A stretch of DNA of 64,000 bases from Cololabis saira (GCF_033807715.1 NC_084599.1:14668625-14732624), one strand, 5' to 3'; shown: positions 1 to 38,816, numbered from the stretch's first letter. Notes: generated from the sequence alone by a model not told the origin. Program-made: numbers and translations.

Positions 1-275
1 ATGTTGGTCAAGTTTATACAATTTCTCAGTGGCTCTTATTGTTTGGATATTGTTATATATGAGCTGTGCAACATAACTTTTATGAATTAACATGTTATTC
101 TCCTCTTAGTGACGCAATAAAGAATACATACTGTATTCTCTATCTCAGTAACCAGCATGTACGCATCATAGATTGTTGGAAAAGAATCTAACCCAATAAC
201 AATAGTGTTTTCTCTCATAGATGATAAAAAATGTATAATAATAAATATGTTAGTTTAGATGACGTTTTGTTCAAC

Positions 276-26661
<26,386 letters not shown>

Positions 26662-27104
26662 GTTTGGCTTCTGAAAGACAGAAGAAGTGAAAGCAGTTTT
26701 TTACTTTTTCAATACATAATAATCTCTCATTAAAAAAACTAAGTACAATGTTTCCTATAAAAAGTTTTACATATCAGAACAAAGCAAAAACTTATGTGGT
26801 CCTTACGAAGTCTTAATAATAAGTCAATCCAACCTCAGACAACAATATCTGACATATGGGACTGTCAAAGTGCCTGTCAAAGTGATCTTTCAGTGATTTT
26901 GTTGTGGATTTGATGGTGCTTAAGAGCACTGCCCTGTTGCATGAGGTCTGCAGAGAACTTCAAGGTCCACTCGGTGACCAAAACGGACTGCCATGTTCTT
27001 TTCGGAGAAAAGAGACTTTCTCCAAATAATCCATACTTGTGCTGTATTTTTCTAATCATGGTACTGACCTTTAATATTTAACACATTAACTGTGGGCTGT
27101 TTTC

Positions 27105-27800
27105 AATAGCCCCTTTTACATTGGCGAATACCCCGCGTTTATGAGCGGATCTAGCCTGTCGTGTGCCCCTTTTACACTGACCGACCCAGCGTGGCATGTC
27201 GAGCTGCCTTGTGAATAAATCGCCTCCAAGGGTCATCTTAACTGCGGGTCAGGTCTAATGTAAACAGAACTAACGCGGGGTGGCGGGTCGTGGGTGGGGT
27301 TCGTTGATCACGTAATCTGAGTACAGCCCACCATGGAAGTTCTCATTTCTTTATTATTTCATAAAATAAGGAAACAACTGATGAGAGTAACAACAGCAGC
27401 AGGAAGTCACAGGTAGGATCTATATTTGCAAGATGAGTGACTGAGGAGACGAGGAGATCCACAAGCTGCTCAGCCTCGGAACTGAGACGCCATAAACTGA
27501 CGTATGTCCAGAACCACGAAGGATGGTCCACTGGACACAAAAATGACAAACAAAACTCTGCCAAAAAACACCCATCCTGATGTTCATCCATCTTCATTTG
27601 GAAAACTACACCTGTCTGATGGTGTATAAATCTTGCTGATGTGGGGACCATATGTCATTCACACCCACACAGGTTATGTTATGTTTCACGGATAACACCT
27701 CCCCACTCGCCTTCTCTTCCCTCAACTCGCCTTCAGGCCCGAGGTGACTAATAACATGCCCTGCGTTTACATTGCCAACACACGTTCATCATCCAGCGAT
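27105..27800. mobile_element. possible non-autonomous DNA transposon (Harbinger-like)
   Basis: The ends carry related TTTACATTG boxes (CCCCTTTTACATTGGCG and GCGTTTACATTGCC). The middle reads EEIHKLLSLGTE in one plus frame, like the MADF/Myb domain gene of PIF/Harbinger elements. Boundaries are unclear. Confidence 0.35.
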
Positions 27801-28486
27801 ATTAGTGGGATCTAATTCTGTTTTTTACATACAAATGTTGGATTCCCTCCTGTCTGGATATAGCATTATAATCCCAGATTGATGGGTAGCTGCTACTGCT
27901 TTTCTAAGATCATTGCTGGTGTCTTTCCTGCTTGGCAGTGTGTTAACACACCCAAGAGCCCCAGATCAACAAACTGCCAAATCTCCTGCTTTTATTTAGA
28001 GGCTCAAACCTGCTGAAGATCAGTTATTTAAGTGAGTTGGTTCAGTGCCACCTGCGGCGGGAAGGGTGAACGTAGTGTTTTCAAATAGTGATGGTACATT
28101 TTGGCTAAGTTTTTGTAAAATCATTCCACAGTAATATATTATACATTGTTGTATTTATGAAGATACCTAAGATAAGACCTGGAAAGGACCAAATATTTTT
28201 TCATTATGTTGTGAAGCATAAGATCTCAGAAATAAGCTGATATAGCCATCATCGCTTGCACACTGACTGATTACAATCAGTTACTATAGCAGCAGGCGGT
28301 GACTAGCAGGTATAACAGTGAGCTTACAAAGTTTTCCTGCTGCAATAATGCCATAAGAGCTGAATCAACCAAAAGAGTAAAGCTGCAAGCCACAATACTA
28401 AAACTGTGAGCTGAAATCCCTGCAGGGCATCACTGCAGTCATTTTGACATAGACGAGGTCAAGTGATGGAGTCTGGCTAGCCGCCC

Positions 28487-28880
28487 TGTTACAACCAAAA
28501 ACGTAATAATGGCCAATAACGTAATAACTGCCAATAACGTAATAATTTTGGCCATTTCAAATGTAATAAGGCCAATAGTGTAATAATGTGCCAATAATGT
28601 AATAAAACTTTTGAGCCAATAACGTAATAACTTTTTGCCGATAATGTAATAAGGCATTACATTATTGGCTGGTTATTACGTTATTGGCCTGGTATTAAAA
28701 AATGATTACAAAATTATTACATTATCAGCAAAAAAGTTATTACATTATTGACTCAAAAGTTTTATTACATTATTGGCACATTATTACACAATTGGCTTTA
28801 TTACATTTGAAATGGCCAAAATGATTACATTATTGGCAGTTATTACGTTATTGGCCGTTATTACGTTTTTGGTTGTAACA
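28487..28880. mobile_element. 394-bp fold-back element made of CCAATAAYGTAATAA units
   Basis: The two halves are nearly perfect inverted copies (TGTTACAACCAAAAACG at one end, its complement at the other) and the halves consist of about eight GTAATAA-ending units each. A 5-base direct repeat CGCCC (28482-28486 and 28881-28885) looks like a target-site duplication. It has no coding capacity. Lies in oca2 intron 1. Confidence 0.9.
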
Positions 28881-30096
28881 CGCCCTTATTCTTTTACTCT
28901 TCCAATCAAAGAAATACAGTTTTCCCTCTGTATTTAACTCCAATTTCCAGGTGAGTGTACCAAGAGATAGAAGAAACTGCTTCAGGATGCCAGTGGATAG
29001 GTAAACATGTAAGGGAGGAAGGAAACACCATATAGGCAGAGCGACAACTAGACTAATATCAAGAAAACAGCCCACGATGGAGAAGGAACGCTGTTGAATG
29101 ACTTCTGTTGATTTTGCAGTGAAAACATATTAATCCAAGAAGTATTTTACTAATTCTGCAGTCATCTTGAATAACAACCAAGCTCTTGGACCTGTATCAG
29201 TCACCACATTAAGCCTGCCATCCCCCGCCATGCTGCAATTGGTTTGGTACATTCTGTACCGGTGGAAATAACTGAGGCTGCAGGCTACACTGGTCCACTG
29301 TTGAGGGGGAAATATTAACCATTTAATGCCTGGTGTATGAAATAATATACAGAAAACCTTTTGTTTTTTTAATTATTTGAAGTGTATGTTGTATAATGAA
29401 ATTAAAAACACTCCCAATTTTCTTTTTAAATAATATTTGTATCATTATAAATACATTGGCTTATGTGGGTGGTGGAAAGGTCTCAGAAATAATGTATTAA
29501 ATTTAACACATCCAGCATAATAAGGGTTAATAATTCCTGGCAGCTTTAAAGTTGCAGCAACAACTTTTTATTCCGATTAAACATCTAAGTTGTGGGTTCT
29601 ATGGCAACATTTTATCATCTTTATTCCATTTAAAAAACTGCAAAAAAAGCAGTTTTTTGAGTTGTTCAAATATTCCTGAAGTATTCCTGCTGATGACTTT
29701 TAGGAAAGACTTAAATACTTTTTGTTCTGAAATGAGACGGGCTGACTCTCAGCAGATAAAGAATGACGTCAGTCACTGAAACACATCCTGAAAAGTACAA
29801 CAGCTGAATGAAACCGATGGGATTATTGCTCACATGAAAGGCATTGGTCACTCGTGACGTTTCAGCTCAGTGTGAGTGTATGACCCCTCTGTTGAGGCAG
29901 CACGGGCTTGAATGTCTCATCTTTCCAAGAATATAGAGGATTACTCCCAAGAAACCAAGGAAAAAGAACAGCTACCCCTTACAAACTAACGTTCAATTTG
30001 TTGTTGTCATGCACTGATTATTATCTACAAAGTTAGTCCACTTGTTGAGTGAATTTATGCATTTTGTTAAAAGTTATTACTTAAATAGGAAAAAAA

Positions 30097-30248
<152 letters not shown>

Positions 30249-30816
30249 CGTTCTCATTTTTAATGATAGCAGTTAACAGTGCAGCACTTCATTGGTCGGT
30301 GAGGTTTTACATCCACCTCATTGAAAGGGCTTGTCTAATACTGATGATGCGCTCTATAATAATGATCAGAGGATCATTATTGTACGACATCCTGCCTGTG
30401 GGCTGTGTGTCACAACAAAAACAAACAGCTTTCTTTTCAATTTTCACCCTCAATCACAGCATTTAAGCAACAAATTACAACTGAAATCAAAATGAAATGA
30501 GATGAATGGCTGAAACCACAATTTGAAAGGCACGTAACAGGATTACACACATCAAGCCTTTGCGACAATCAGAGACTGAAAATAAGAATGATACCAAAAA
30601 TAGTCAAATGTGTTAGTGGCAATGTAAATGTATCTTTTTCATCTGTTCAACAGGGATTTTTACAAAACTGTAACAGTACTTCAGGGCACTACTGCCTAAA
30701 CTCCCGAAACAAAGCTCACATGTGTAATACAAATGGTGTTACTGAAGCCAATACAGACCTAATACAGACCTTACACTAAAGCTTTTATGAGGGTTATGAA
30801 ATGAGATGAAACTTAC

Positions 30817-30960
30817 CGTGGCAAATGGAAAAAGAAGTTCTGGATGATGATGCTGAAGACGGAGGCGATGATGATAGCTGCAGGGATGGGATGAACCCCA
30901 ATGGCAAAATCAAAGGGAAGTCACTCAAATTCACAGTGAAAAATTAAAAAGGAAAAAAAG
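30817..30960 (-). other. oca2: candidate oca2 5' non-coding exon 1
   Basis: There is a consensus donor (CACG then GTAAGT) at 30816 in oca2 orientation, 4.1 kb before the ATG exon. The roughly 145 bases before it contain no ATG, which suits a 5' UTR. Upstream lies a TATA-like motif. Human OCA2 also has a non-coding first exon. The transcription start is a guess from the TATA position. A CTGCAG 3'-splice-like site inside means a shorter internal exon is possible. Confidence 0.45.
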
Positions 30961-30986
30961 TTTTGGTGGGGACTTTTTTGTGCGCG

Positions 30987-30995
30987 TTTATATTT
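30987..30995 (-). promoter_or_regulatory. oca2: candidate TATA box of oca2
   Basis: AAATATAAA on the minus strand, about 30 bases before the proposed start and followed by a GC-rich CGCGCA. A CCCTCCCC-type tract (plus 31115-31140) lies 120-145 bases further up. Position-based inference only. Confidence 0.35.
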
Positions 30996-31286
30996 GAGAG
31001 GGGTGACGTTGTTGAAGATAGGAGAGGGTGAGGTATATTTTCTCTCCTGTGCTCTCTCCAGAAAAAGAGGGAGATGTTCCTGAGCCGTCTGAGTCTGGAG
31101 GAGCTGTGAAGGGAGGCAGGGGAGGGGAGGGGAGGGGGCTACAGTGTTTAAGCAGCTTAACACAAAACTTTCTTTTTGGTTGCCTCAACCAAATTCCCCA
31201 GGAATGCCAACACCATCATCGCCAAGCCATTTGCTCTAGATCTCAGGAAATAAGTCATGTTTTTTTTTTCATATTAAATTCAATTC

Positions 31287-31430
31287 CATTCAAAATACTG
31301 TATTTATCCCTGAAGGGAAATTAATTGTTGCATCAGTTATGATTTAAGCCTCTCCTAAGAGTCACTGTCAGGAAGGATCTCCTGTAGCAATCTGTGCTGC
31401 AGTAGATCTGAAGAAGCCTCTGACTGAAGA
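31287..31430. repeat. teleost interspersed repeat fragment
   Basis: TATTTATCCCTGAAGGGAAATT followed later by GTCAGGAAGGATCTCCTGTA and GAAGAAGCCTCTGACTGAAG, a block order seen in fish repeats. Class not assigned. Confidence 0.45.
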
Positions 31431-31667
31431 TATCTTTATTACTACTTTATTTTTTTAAATTTGTTCATTTGTTTGTTTCATCCTTTTCTAAATTACACAA
31501 ACAGTGTGTGGTTGATAAATATTTGATATATAATATATACTGGGTGGGGGCAGAAGACAATGAAAGGTTAATTAATAATTAATTATAAGAAAACAAATGA
31601 AGAAAAAATGTCATATCTTAGAGTCAAACGTAATAAATGGTCCATAACCTGTCAAGCCAACTGCAGG

Positions 31668-31675
31668 TCACATGA
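31668..31675 (-). promoter_or_regulatory. possible MITF-type E-box upstream of oca2
   Basis: TCATGTGA (minus strand) about 0.7 kb before the proposed oca2 start. MITF/TFE factors bind this octamer and MITF drives pigment genes. The same octamer occurs several more times in the window, so the match alone is weak. Confidence 0.2.
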
Positions 31676-33974
31676 AGCCCAGGTGTAATCAGCTTAGAAA
31701 GGATGTTTAAGGTCTCGTCACCGGGGTCAAACGGACTGAGGCTAAACCTCATCCCATTTGACCCGTAATGAAGCTGATAGTTCAGCACACGTTACTTTTT
31801 TGTTCTTACTAATATTAAATGTGTAATAGATTAAAATCATAAACAACTAAACTGCTAAATGAAGATTTATTTATAGGTGGTCTCGTGTTCATTTTCTTTT
31901 TTATTTGATCTGATGGTACAGTTCGGGCTGTGCTGGCTGCTATTGTTTGCTTTAACCAAATCTGTGAGTGTGTTTTTAATTTAATCTTTTAATACATTTT
32001 GCTTTGACCCAACACAGCTGAGCAGATTAGGATCTCATCATCCTGCCATCCATGAGTAAAAAGCAGTGAACCAGACTAACAGGACCCTAAGTAATTAGAA
32101 ACTCCCAGCAGTACATCCAGCCCCTTTATGGACAATATCTATGTGGTGAACTGAACAAAATCAGTGAGACAATGTAGTTCCTTCCATGTTCTCTCTGCAG
32201 TAGAGTCTCAGAGTGCACCTCTCATTTAAATCAGTGAGGACAATATTTCCCATTGAGTGCAGTCACCAGGTCTGGACTCATGTTTGCCCGAGACACAACG
32301 GGAAAAAAATGCAGAGAAGATTTCCACAGGGAATCTTCGTACTGGTCATGTGGGCCTACGTAAGATTTACTAGGAAGAGAAGTGCAATCACATGGACAAA
32401 CTCAGCTATCAGCATGAGAGATTGCGCTTAAGGGACTTTAGATTGCAACTGATGTGCGATTTTTGTAACTGCAGGCCAACAGAAAGAAGCCTTTGCATTG
32501 GCATGAGGTGAATCTGGGCAGATTCAGCTGTAACAATGTAAGGTTATTGCTGTTCTAAAGATATAGAGCCTCATTCATGAAACACGAGCAGAAAAAAAAA
32601 CTTGTACATAAACCATTAGAAGAGCGAGATTTTTTTGAGTATTTTGGTATTCATTAAAATATTAGTTCATATGAACTTCTGCCTCTGACCACGTGTAGGG
32701 GCGTGCACATGAGGAGCACATTGGTTGTCATTCTCCCTATTTACAATATTAAATGCATTGTATGGACTGTTTTTTCCCAAGATCAAAAATACTTTTAATA
32801 CGTGTGTTATAAACAAGAGAATAAGTTAGAAATGTATTCTAATAATTTTGCACACTTTTAGATCGGGTTTCTTGCCATGCTCACAAGCGGCTATAACCCT
32901 AAGAAAGTGTGAATGATAATATTGTTTTGCTGAACCTGTACGGCATGGCATGAAATAAAGTCTTCCAGCGCCAGAGATCCCCACTACGCCTGACCGCCGG
33001 CAGAACTAATTCATGCTGAAGCTACTTGGACATACCAGCAACTTGGTGAATGTTCCTCCAGTAATCACTGGTAGGATACTTAGACGCTGGAAGCAATGTG
33101 CAAAATGTAAAATATGTTTCATTGCATGATAATAATGACGACAACAATAATAATAATAATATTAACATATTGTTATCAACCAATTTGATAACCGTCCGTA
33201 CGGTTATAGGATCAATTTTAAAATTATTTTATTTGTTTTTAAATCTTGACATGGTCTTACACCGTCTTATATCTCAGGTCTTTTAAATGTCCATAGACCT
33301 TCTCGGCTCTTAGGTCAGCTGACCAACTCTACCTAACAGTTCCTCCTCCAGACTGAAGAGCAGGGGTGATGGGCCTTTGCAGTAACTGGTCACAAACTCT
33401 GGAAAGAGCTGCCGCTGCGCATACGCCTGGCTCCTTCTATGACTGTTTTTTTTTTTTTTTTTTTTTTTTACCTTGTCTGCACACATATTAATGATTGATA
33501 CCATGACGGTAGAAACCAAAAGTATATATATGTGCATTATTACTATATTTAATATTTATACATATATATACGCACACATATGCGTACACATACATAAATA
33601 TACACATACAAACCCAGTGTTTTTTTTTTTTTTTTTTTTTTGGGGGGGGGGGGGGGGGTGTCGACATCCACTGCCAATCCAGGAAGCAGGAACACACGGA
33701 GACACACGTCAAGCACTGGAAATCTGCAAGAAAAAATCACAAACAAAGCACGAAACCGGCATGGAGCCAACCAAAACAATAACAGCAATCGACCTAAATC
33801 TTGAGATCTGATCGTCGCAGTCTGAGCTAAGCTATCGCTACCGCTACCTAAACCCAAAAACTAAAGAGCCAGCATGCAAGTGAACAAGCCAGTGTGTATG
33901 TCTATGTGTGTGTGTGTGTATGTATATGATCATGCGTGTGTGTGTGTGTGTGTATATGCATGTGACTAAGTGAC

Positions 33975-33980
<6 letters not shown>

Positions 33981-34035
<55 letters not shown>
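33981..34035. repeat. (TG)n microsatellite
   Basis: About 27 TG units inside the GC-rich insertion; shorter TG runs are at 33905-33952. Confidence 0.97.
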
Positions 34036-34039
<4 letters not shown>

Positions 34040-34674
34040 AACCAAACAAAGCTCCACCTGAAGTGTATCTATAGTGGGGGAGGGGGGGGAGCAACCCCGC
34101 CACCCGCGAGACCAGAGGCCGACACGGAAGAGCCCGGAACCCAGGCCACCGGCAACCCCACAGAGGGGAGAAGTAGGAGGGAGGCAACCCACCGCCTGCG
34201 AGGCCCCCCCCCCCCCCCCCCAGGCGGCGGCCGAGGGGGCCCGCGGGCGGGGCCACCACGGCGCGGGAAGAAGCAGCCAGGGATCCCGCGGCGGCGGGCC
34301 GCGACCCAGGCAATCCCCGGCCACCTGGCCCGGGCCGGACACGCGGCCAGGAGGCCCTCACCCTTCAGGCCAACGACCCCCACCCGGCAGGGGGCCAGCC
34401 CGCCCGGAGAGACAGAGCCGCCCCGGCCGCCGACGCGGGCAGGCGCACCCGTCCCCCACGAAAGTGGCCCTCCAAGACCAGAGGGGCGCCCCGCCGTAGA
34501 GGCAGCGGGGGGGACCGGAGACGGGCCCGGAGAGAGGGAACCCCCCAACAGGGCGACACCCGTGCAGGCCCGACAACGGAGGGCCCCAGACCCAGGCATC
34601 CCATTCATTCATCCATTCAACTATCCGATATCTATACTAATAATAATATGATATACTATCCATAATAATAATAC

Positions 34675-34715
<41 letters not shown>

Positions 34716-34716
34716 G
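34675..34716. repeat. (ATA)n microsatellite
   Basis: About fourteen AAT/ATA units between the two GC-rich blocks. Confidence 0.95.
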
Positions 34717-37700
34717 TAACCATCTTTGTATAATATAATAATGATAAATTATTAAGTTTTGATGTCCTGCCAATGGAGGCCCGAATCCTCCATGGCAGGA
34801 CCCTTCCATACCGCATTCTCACCGACACAGACACACAATCACGCATCGTTTCCCCCTCCCCGGAGGAGTCCAGCACCGCCAGAACCCCGACCCACCCATC
34901 CCAGGCCGGTGAGGGAGCGCGGGTGATGTGGGACCCCCTCCCGCCCCTGGTGTTGAGTGTATGTGAATAATGCCATAAAAACAGATCAACCCCCCCTTTC
35001 TTTTTTATTTCCTACCGACCCCCCCCTCCCCAACTACGTGTCCTTGTCAAATACACCCACCCTCCCGAACTACGTGTTCCTGTAATTTATTAAGTTGAAT
35101 GTGCAGTGTCTATTTTGCTCTTATACGCGATCCCCCCGGGGAGTGCCGGGCCACGCGGGACAATGCCCCCCACAACCCGGACCCCCCGCCCTTCGCCTAT
35201 GTGCATATGAATCGTGTAGGGGGGGAAGGAGGGGGAGCGGAGGCCGAAGCCAGGAAGCAGGACCAGCAAAGCCGGCCCCGATAAGACACCCGCGTCCCCC
35301 CACCGGCCATCCAGTAGACGGGGGCCGGCCCTCCGAGCCGGGCCAGGGCCCCACCGTACCTCCATGGGCGCCCCCGGCGCCGCCGGAGCCCCCAGACGGA
35401 GGGGGAAACAGTCCAACATCCTCCCATTCATACTGACAACATAAGACATAGACACCTGGGAATGGTGCCACCCCGCCGCCGTGCCCGCCCGTGCACCCCC
35501 CGGTCAGGGGAGGCCCGATCCCCGGACCCGGCCCCACCCCCCCCCCGAGGCCACCCCGGCGGACACCCCAAGGGTCACGGAGTCCCCACATCCGCAGGGG
35601 CACTCGGCCCCTGCCCAGCGACGGAGGACCAAGGCAGCAATGCCCCCCCAGCGCAGACAGCCACCCCCCACCCAGGCAGGGCCGGGCCCTCCGAGTGGGA
35701 CCCCCCCGTCCACGGCCCAGCCCCCCCCGGGAGACCCGGAGACGCCCAAGCCACAGCCCCCCGCCCGAGCCCCCCCAGCAACCCCCCCCACAGGCCCCCA
35801 AGGCCCCCCTATGACTGTTTTTAAATATCATCTCAAAATTCATTTTTACTCACTAGCATTTAATTCACCATGAATGTTGTATTTAATTTATGTGTTTTAT
35901 GTTGTCCTGTTTTGTTTTTATTTTTCTTTCACTTGTCTGCTCTTTGGTCAGATGTTGTTTTTTAAAGTGCTTTATAAATAAACTTGAACTTGAATCAATG
36001 AAGGTCAATATGTATTTTTATTTGTTGTTAATTGTCCAGACCGACATGAGCAGCTGTCAGTTTGGCCTCAAAGGTGAACAATCTGCAGCAGCCAGAATCC
36101 TCCTCCAGTACGGCCGGCCTCCTGGGCGGCTCACGCCGTTCTGGACTTATTTGCCCAGACATCTGCTGGGACCCAGCACTGTTTTGGCAGCAACAGAAAT
36201 GAGGATGGAAAGCCATGTGGTCAGAATAAGTGAATGGTAACACTTATTAGCATAACAAAGACACACCAAAACAGCTAACTTGTGGTAACTGAGCTATGGC
36301 GGGAATGTTTCAAGCCGCCCCCAGGGTTGCTCCCATTTTGGATCAAACCGGGTTTGGGAGATTTCAGTTCCAGCCAATACAGACTTGTAGAGAGAAATGA
36401 AATACATGCTTCCAAAACTCTCTTCAGAAAGCGTACGAGTGACGGAAGTGACAGACATTGGAAGAGATACAGCTGTGGCGTCTGACCACTCCAAAATATA
36501 GATTTCTTCACTACTTTGGCTCAATGTTTTAAATTACTCTCTTGTTGTAAGGCTCAGTGGTGATACCCAAGGTCAAATTTGTATGCCTGATGTTTTTCTC
36601 AGCTGACCAATCACAGCTGAATGTGATTTTGAGAAGAGAAGGCTCTTAAAGAGACAGGAGTTAAAACACAGCGTTTCAGACAGAAGACTATGTTAAATGG
36701 AAAAACCAATTTGTTATAGCCTATTAAAGTGTGTAAGCCTGTAGTGGGAGACCCCAAGATCCAATTATGAACCTATAGATGGGCATGGTTTTGGTTCTTT
36801 AAGCTACTTTAAGCATGCAAGGAATACTGGACACACTGAGCCTTAAATCAGCTATGACCATGACCCAAACTTCATGAAACTGCGGAACACTTATATATTC
36901 TCTTTTTTCATTTCTTGAACAGACATCTACAGTCTTATTGAATCTATCCATCCATCCTGTTGCCACTCGATGTTTCCTTTTAATCCTCTGTTGTCTTTCT
37001 TGTACTTTCCAGCCAGAGTGACATTATGCAGCAGACATGCAGGACCACCGTTGTCTGAGTTAAGCATCCCGAGACGAGCAGCATCCTGCTGCCTGCGTGA
37101 CTTGAAAGCAGTAGCCTGAAGCCTTCCCACAAACATGCTGAACAGTGCAACATGGGGTTTCGAGCAAGTCTAAAACACATCTCAAATCCAACGCCATTAT
37201 CATTACAAACTTATTTTGACTTCATAACTTAACATAATTTAGTTGGGGAAAATGTATCCCAGAGAAACATCTTCATGTGAACTTCCCATACTCCTCCAGG
37301 GATTGTAAATTGAGCAGCGAGAATTTATCTTTTTATATTCACAATAAAAGCTTATGCAACAGACTACATAACTATAAATGAAGGCGGCTGTTCTTTCGTC
37401 AGTTCACCCTCCCTCTTTCGCCTGTACTCTACTGAAGAGCACCTGACTCCCACCAGCATAATTTCCTTTGTGATTATCACTGGGGGGGAAAAAAAGCAAA
37501 GTACAGAAGGAATGCTAATGATTATTTCAAGCCAAACCCAAGTCCTTCTAAAACTGATTTTTTTTTTTTCTCCTCCCTACTCGTGACTCCAGAGCCATGC
37601 ATGATTTTACAACACACACACACACACGTATGTACAGGCTTAACACTGTAAGCAGGAATGAGGTCTTAAGTTACCCTACACCAGCCATTTCCCAGCACGA

Positions 37701-37849
37701 GACAAAGGGCTGCCCCTTACACCACTCACACCACCACATCCATTTGCCCCTTAGAAGAAGAAAAAAACAAAACAACTTTGCATGTGATGCAAATAAAGCA
37801 TAAAGTAAAAAAAAAAAAAAAAAAACAAGAACACAATCACAGCTTACCA

Positions 37850-38543
37850 TGTCAGGACAGCGCCATTGTGTTTATTAACAGAAATGTATTAACATATAAT
37901 ATGCAGGAATGAGACCTTCTGTGAATACATGGCACAATCATATGTACATTCTTTAAGGAGACAGTGCACAATCATGATAATACAGGAATCTTAAAATGAC
38001 TCTTCAGTGGGCTCTGACAGAAGTGAGCCATGTGACAAAGACTAAATTTACGTTAAAAATGTTTTTTGTTTATTTTTATTTATTTATATATATATATTTA
38101 TATAAAGAAACATGGCTGTTACCAAGAAAGAAAAGTAATACTACTGTTGCTGCACATCAACTTCTTTATACAATCTAGGGAGCGGTAATTCACACAAAAC
38201 CAGGGGGAGAAATCTACCACAGTGCTAGGCTGGAGCCTTTTTTTTTTTTTTTTAAGTCTCTGTAACTGCAATATATGTAATTCCCATGTAACACAACAAT
38301 CACATGTGAATCTGATTGCCCTACTTCTTAAAAAAAAAAACACAAGTCAGAGCAACAGCTGTTTGTTCCTCTTTTTTTTTTTCCTTTAAGCTTATAATGC
38401 TTTTAAAACATATTTCGCACCCCTTTAACGAGACATTTATGTTTTATCAAAATGCCTGCATGTGTGCATTTCTTAGGTTAAATTAACAGAGCTCTTATCA
38501 GCGGCCGCTTCTCCTTCATTTGCCCATCGGTAGATAAAAAGGC
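37850..38543 (-). other. herc2: probable herc2 3' UTR
   Basis: AT-rich sequence after the herc2 stop with no reading frame of note. On the minus strand there are AATAAA-type signals near 38075-38085 and at about 37870-37875; the latter lies about 45 bases before a long T-run (minus-strand sense) that could serve as downstream element. The real cleavage site cannot be told from sequence alone. Confidence 0.4.
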
Positions 38544-38816
38544 TCAGTGTCCAGTTAAGTAGTCCTGCGTCGAGTCGGAGGCAAAAGAGTCAGCGTCTTC
38601 GTTATCGGAGTCTTCACTGCTGTCGTCAGCTGCTGGTTCCCCCGACAGGGCGATGCGGGCGTAGTCGTCTGTGTCGATGGACTTGCAGAAGTGAATGGCA
38701 TATTTTAGTTTCTCCTCCAGCACCTGTTTACACGAGTACCTGGGCAGTTTGAGCAGGAAGAAGCAGGTGTAGGACTCTGGCAGGAAGTGGTCGGGAGGGT
38801 TGTATTTATCCAGCAC
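38544..38816 (-). CDS. herc2: herc2 exon w50 (HECT catalytic Cys, terminal exon)
   Basis: [20 protein letters not shown] carries the ubiquitin-thioester Cys (codon 38765-38763). The exon continues to an acidic tail [15 protein letters not shown] and the stop TGA at 38546-38544. Confidence 0.97.
   Translation of the reverse strand: MLDKYNPPDHFLPESYTCFFLLKLPRYSCKQVLEEKLKYAIHFCKSIDTDDYARIALSGEPAADDSSEDSDNEDADSFASDSTQDYLTGH

Larger units (their letters stand above)
33451..35808 (-). mobile_element. 2.36-kb GC-rich retro-insertion inside the L2 fragment
   Basis: Flanked by direct repeats CTATGACTGTTTTT (33437-33450 and 35809-35822). The left end is a T-run, meaning a poly(A) tail on the minus strand, so this looks like target-primed reverse transcription of a minus-sense RNA. 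The content is two very GC-rich blocks (about 34080-34610 and 35130-35808) parted by AT-rich simple repeats, TG and ATA runs, and a C-run/A-run pair. No recognised protein: open frames on both strands are low-complexity Pro/Gly/Arg text. Class unknown. Confidence 0.65.
33236..35990 (+). mobile_element. L2-type LINE 3' fragment, split by an insertion
   Basis: Left part 33236-33450 and right part 35809-35990 join into an L2-like ORF2 end: text like SGKSCRCAYAWLLL, then FKYHLKIHFYSLAFN, then the tail GTGCTTTATAAATAAACTTG. The reading is broken by stops. The split occurs exactly at a 14-base duplication. Confidence 0.75.
31000..37849. other. herc2-oca2 intergenic region
   Basis: No coding exon supported. 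Besides the repeats listed it holds a plus-strand AATAAA followed by 19 A at 37791-37825, which may be an old retroposed end, and unique sequence at about 31500-33100 and 36000-37550 where oca2 upstream control elements could lie. Confidence 0.55.

Noticed and set aside
1..275. Search for the next oca2 exon
   Set aside because: No sequence resembling the expected conserved coiled/TM segment after the HTFHR-like end of o15; it must lie left of the window.
30817..30877. Reading of AIIIASVFSIIIQNFFFH as a membrane-protein exon
   Set aside because: A stop lies shortly upstream, no neighbour exon fits, and the text comes from ATC-rich sequence; a 5' UTR exon of oca2 is more likely.
33980..34651. 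223-codon plus-strand frame and overlapping minus frames in the GC-rich block
   Set aside because: Low-complexity Pro/Gly/Arg text on both strands, starting in a TG repeat; no domain and no splice context.
35121..35843. 240-codon minus-strand frame
   Set aside because: Same GC-rich low-complexity sequence; runs across the insertion boundary into the L2 remnant, so it is not a gene.
37788..37826. AATAAA plus A-run on the plus strand as the end of a convergent gene
   Set aside because: No coding sequence precedes it; it may be an old retroposed tail or merely the T-rich downstream part of the herc2 poly(A) site.
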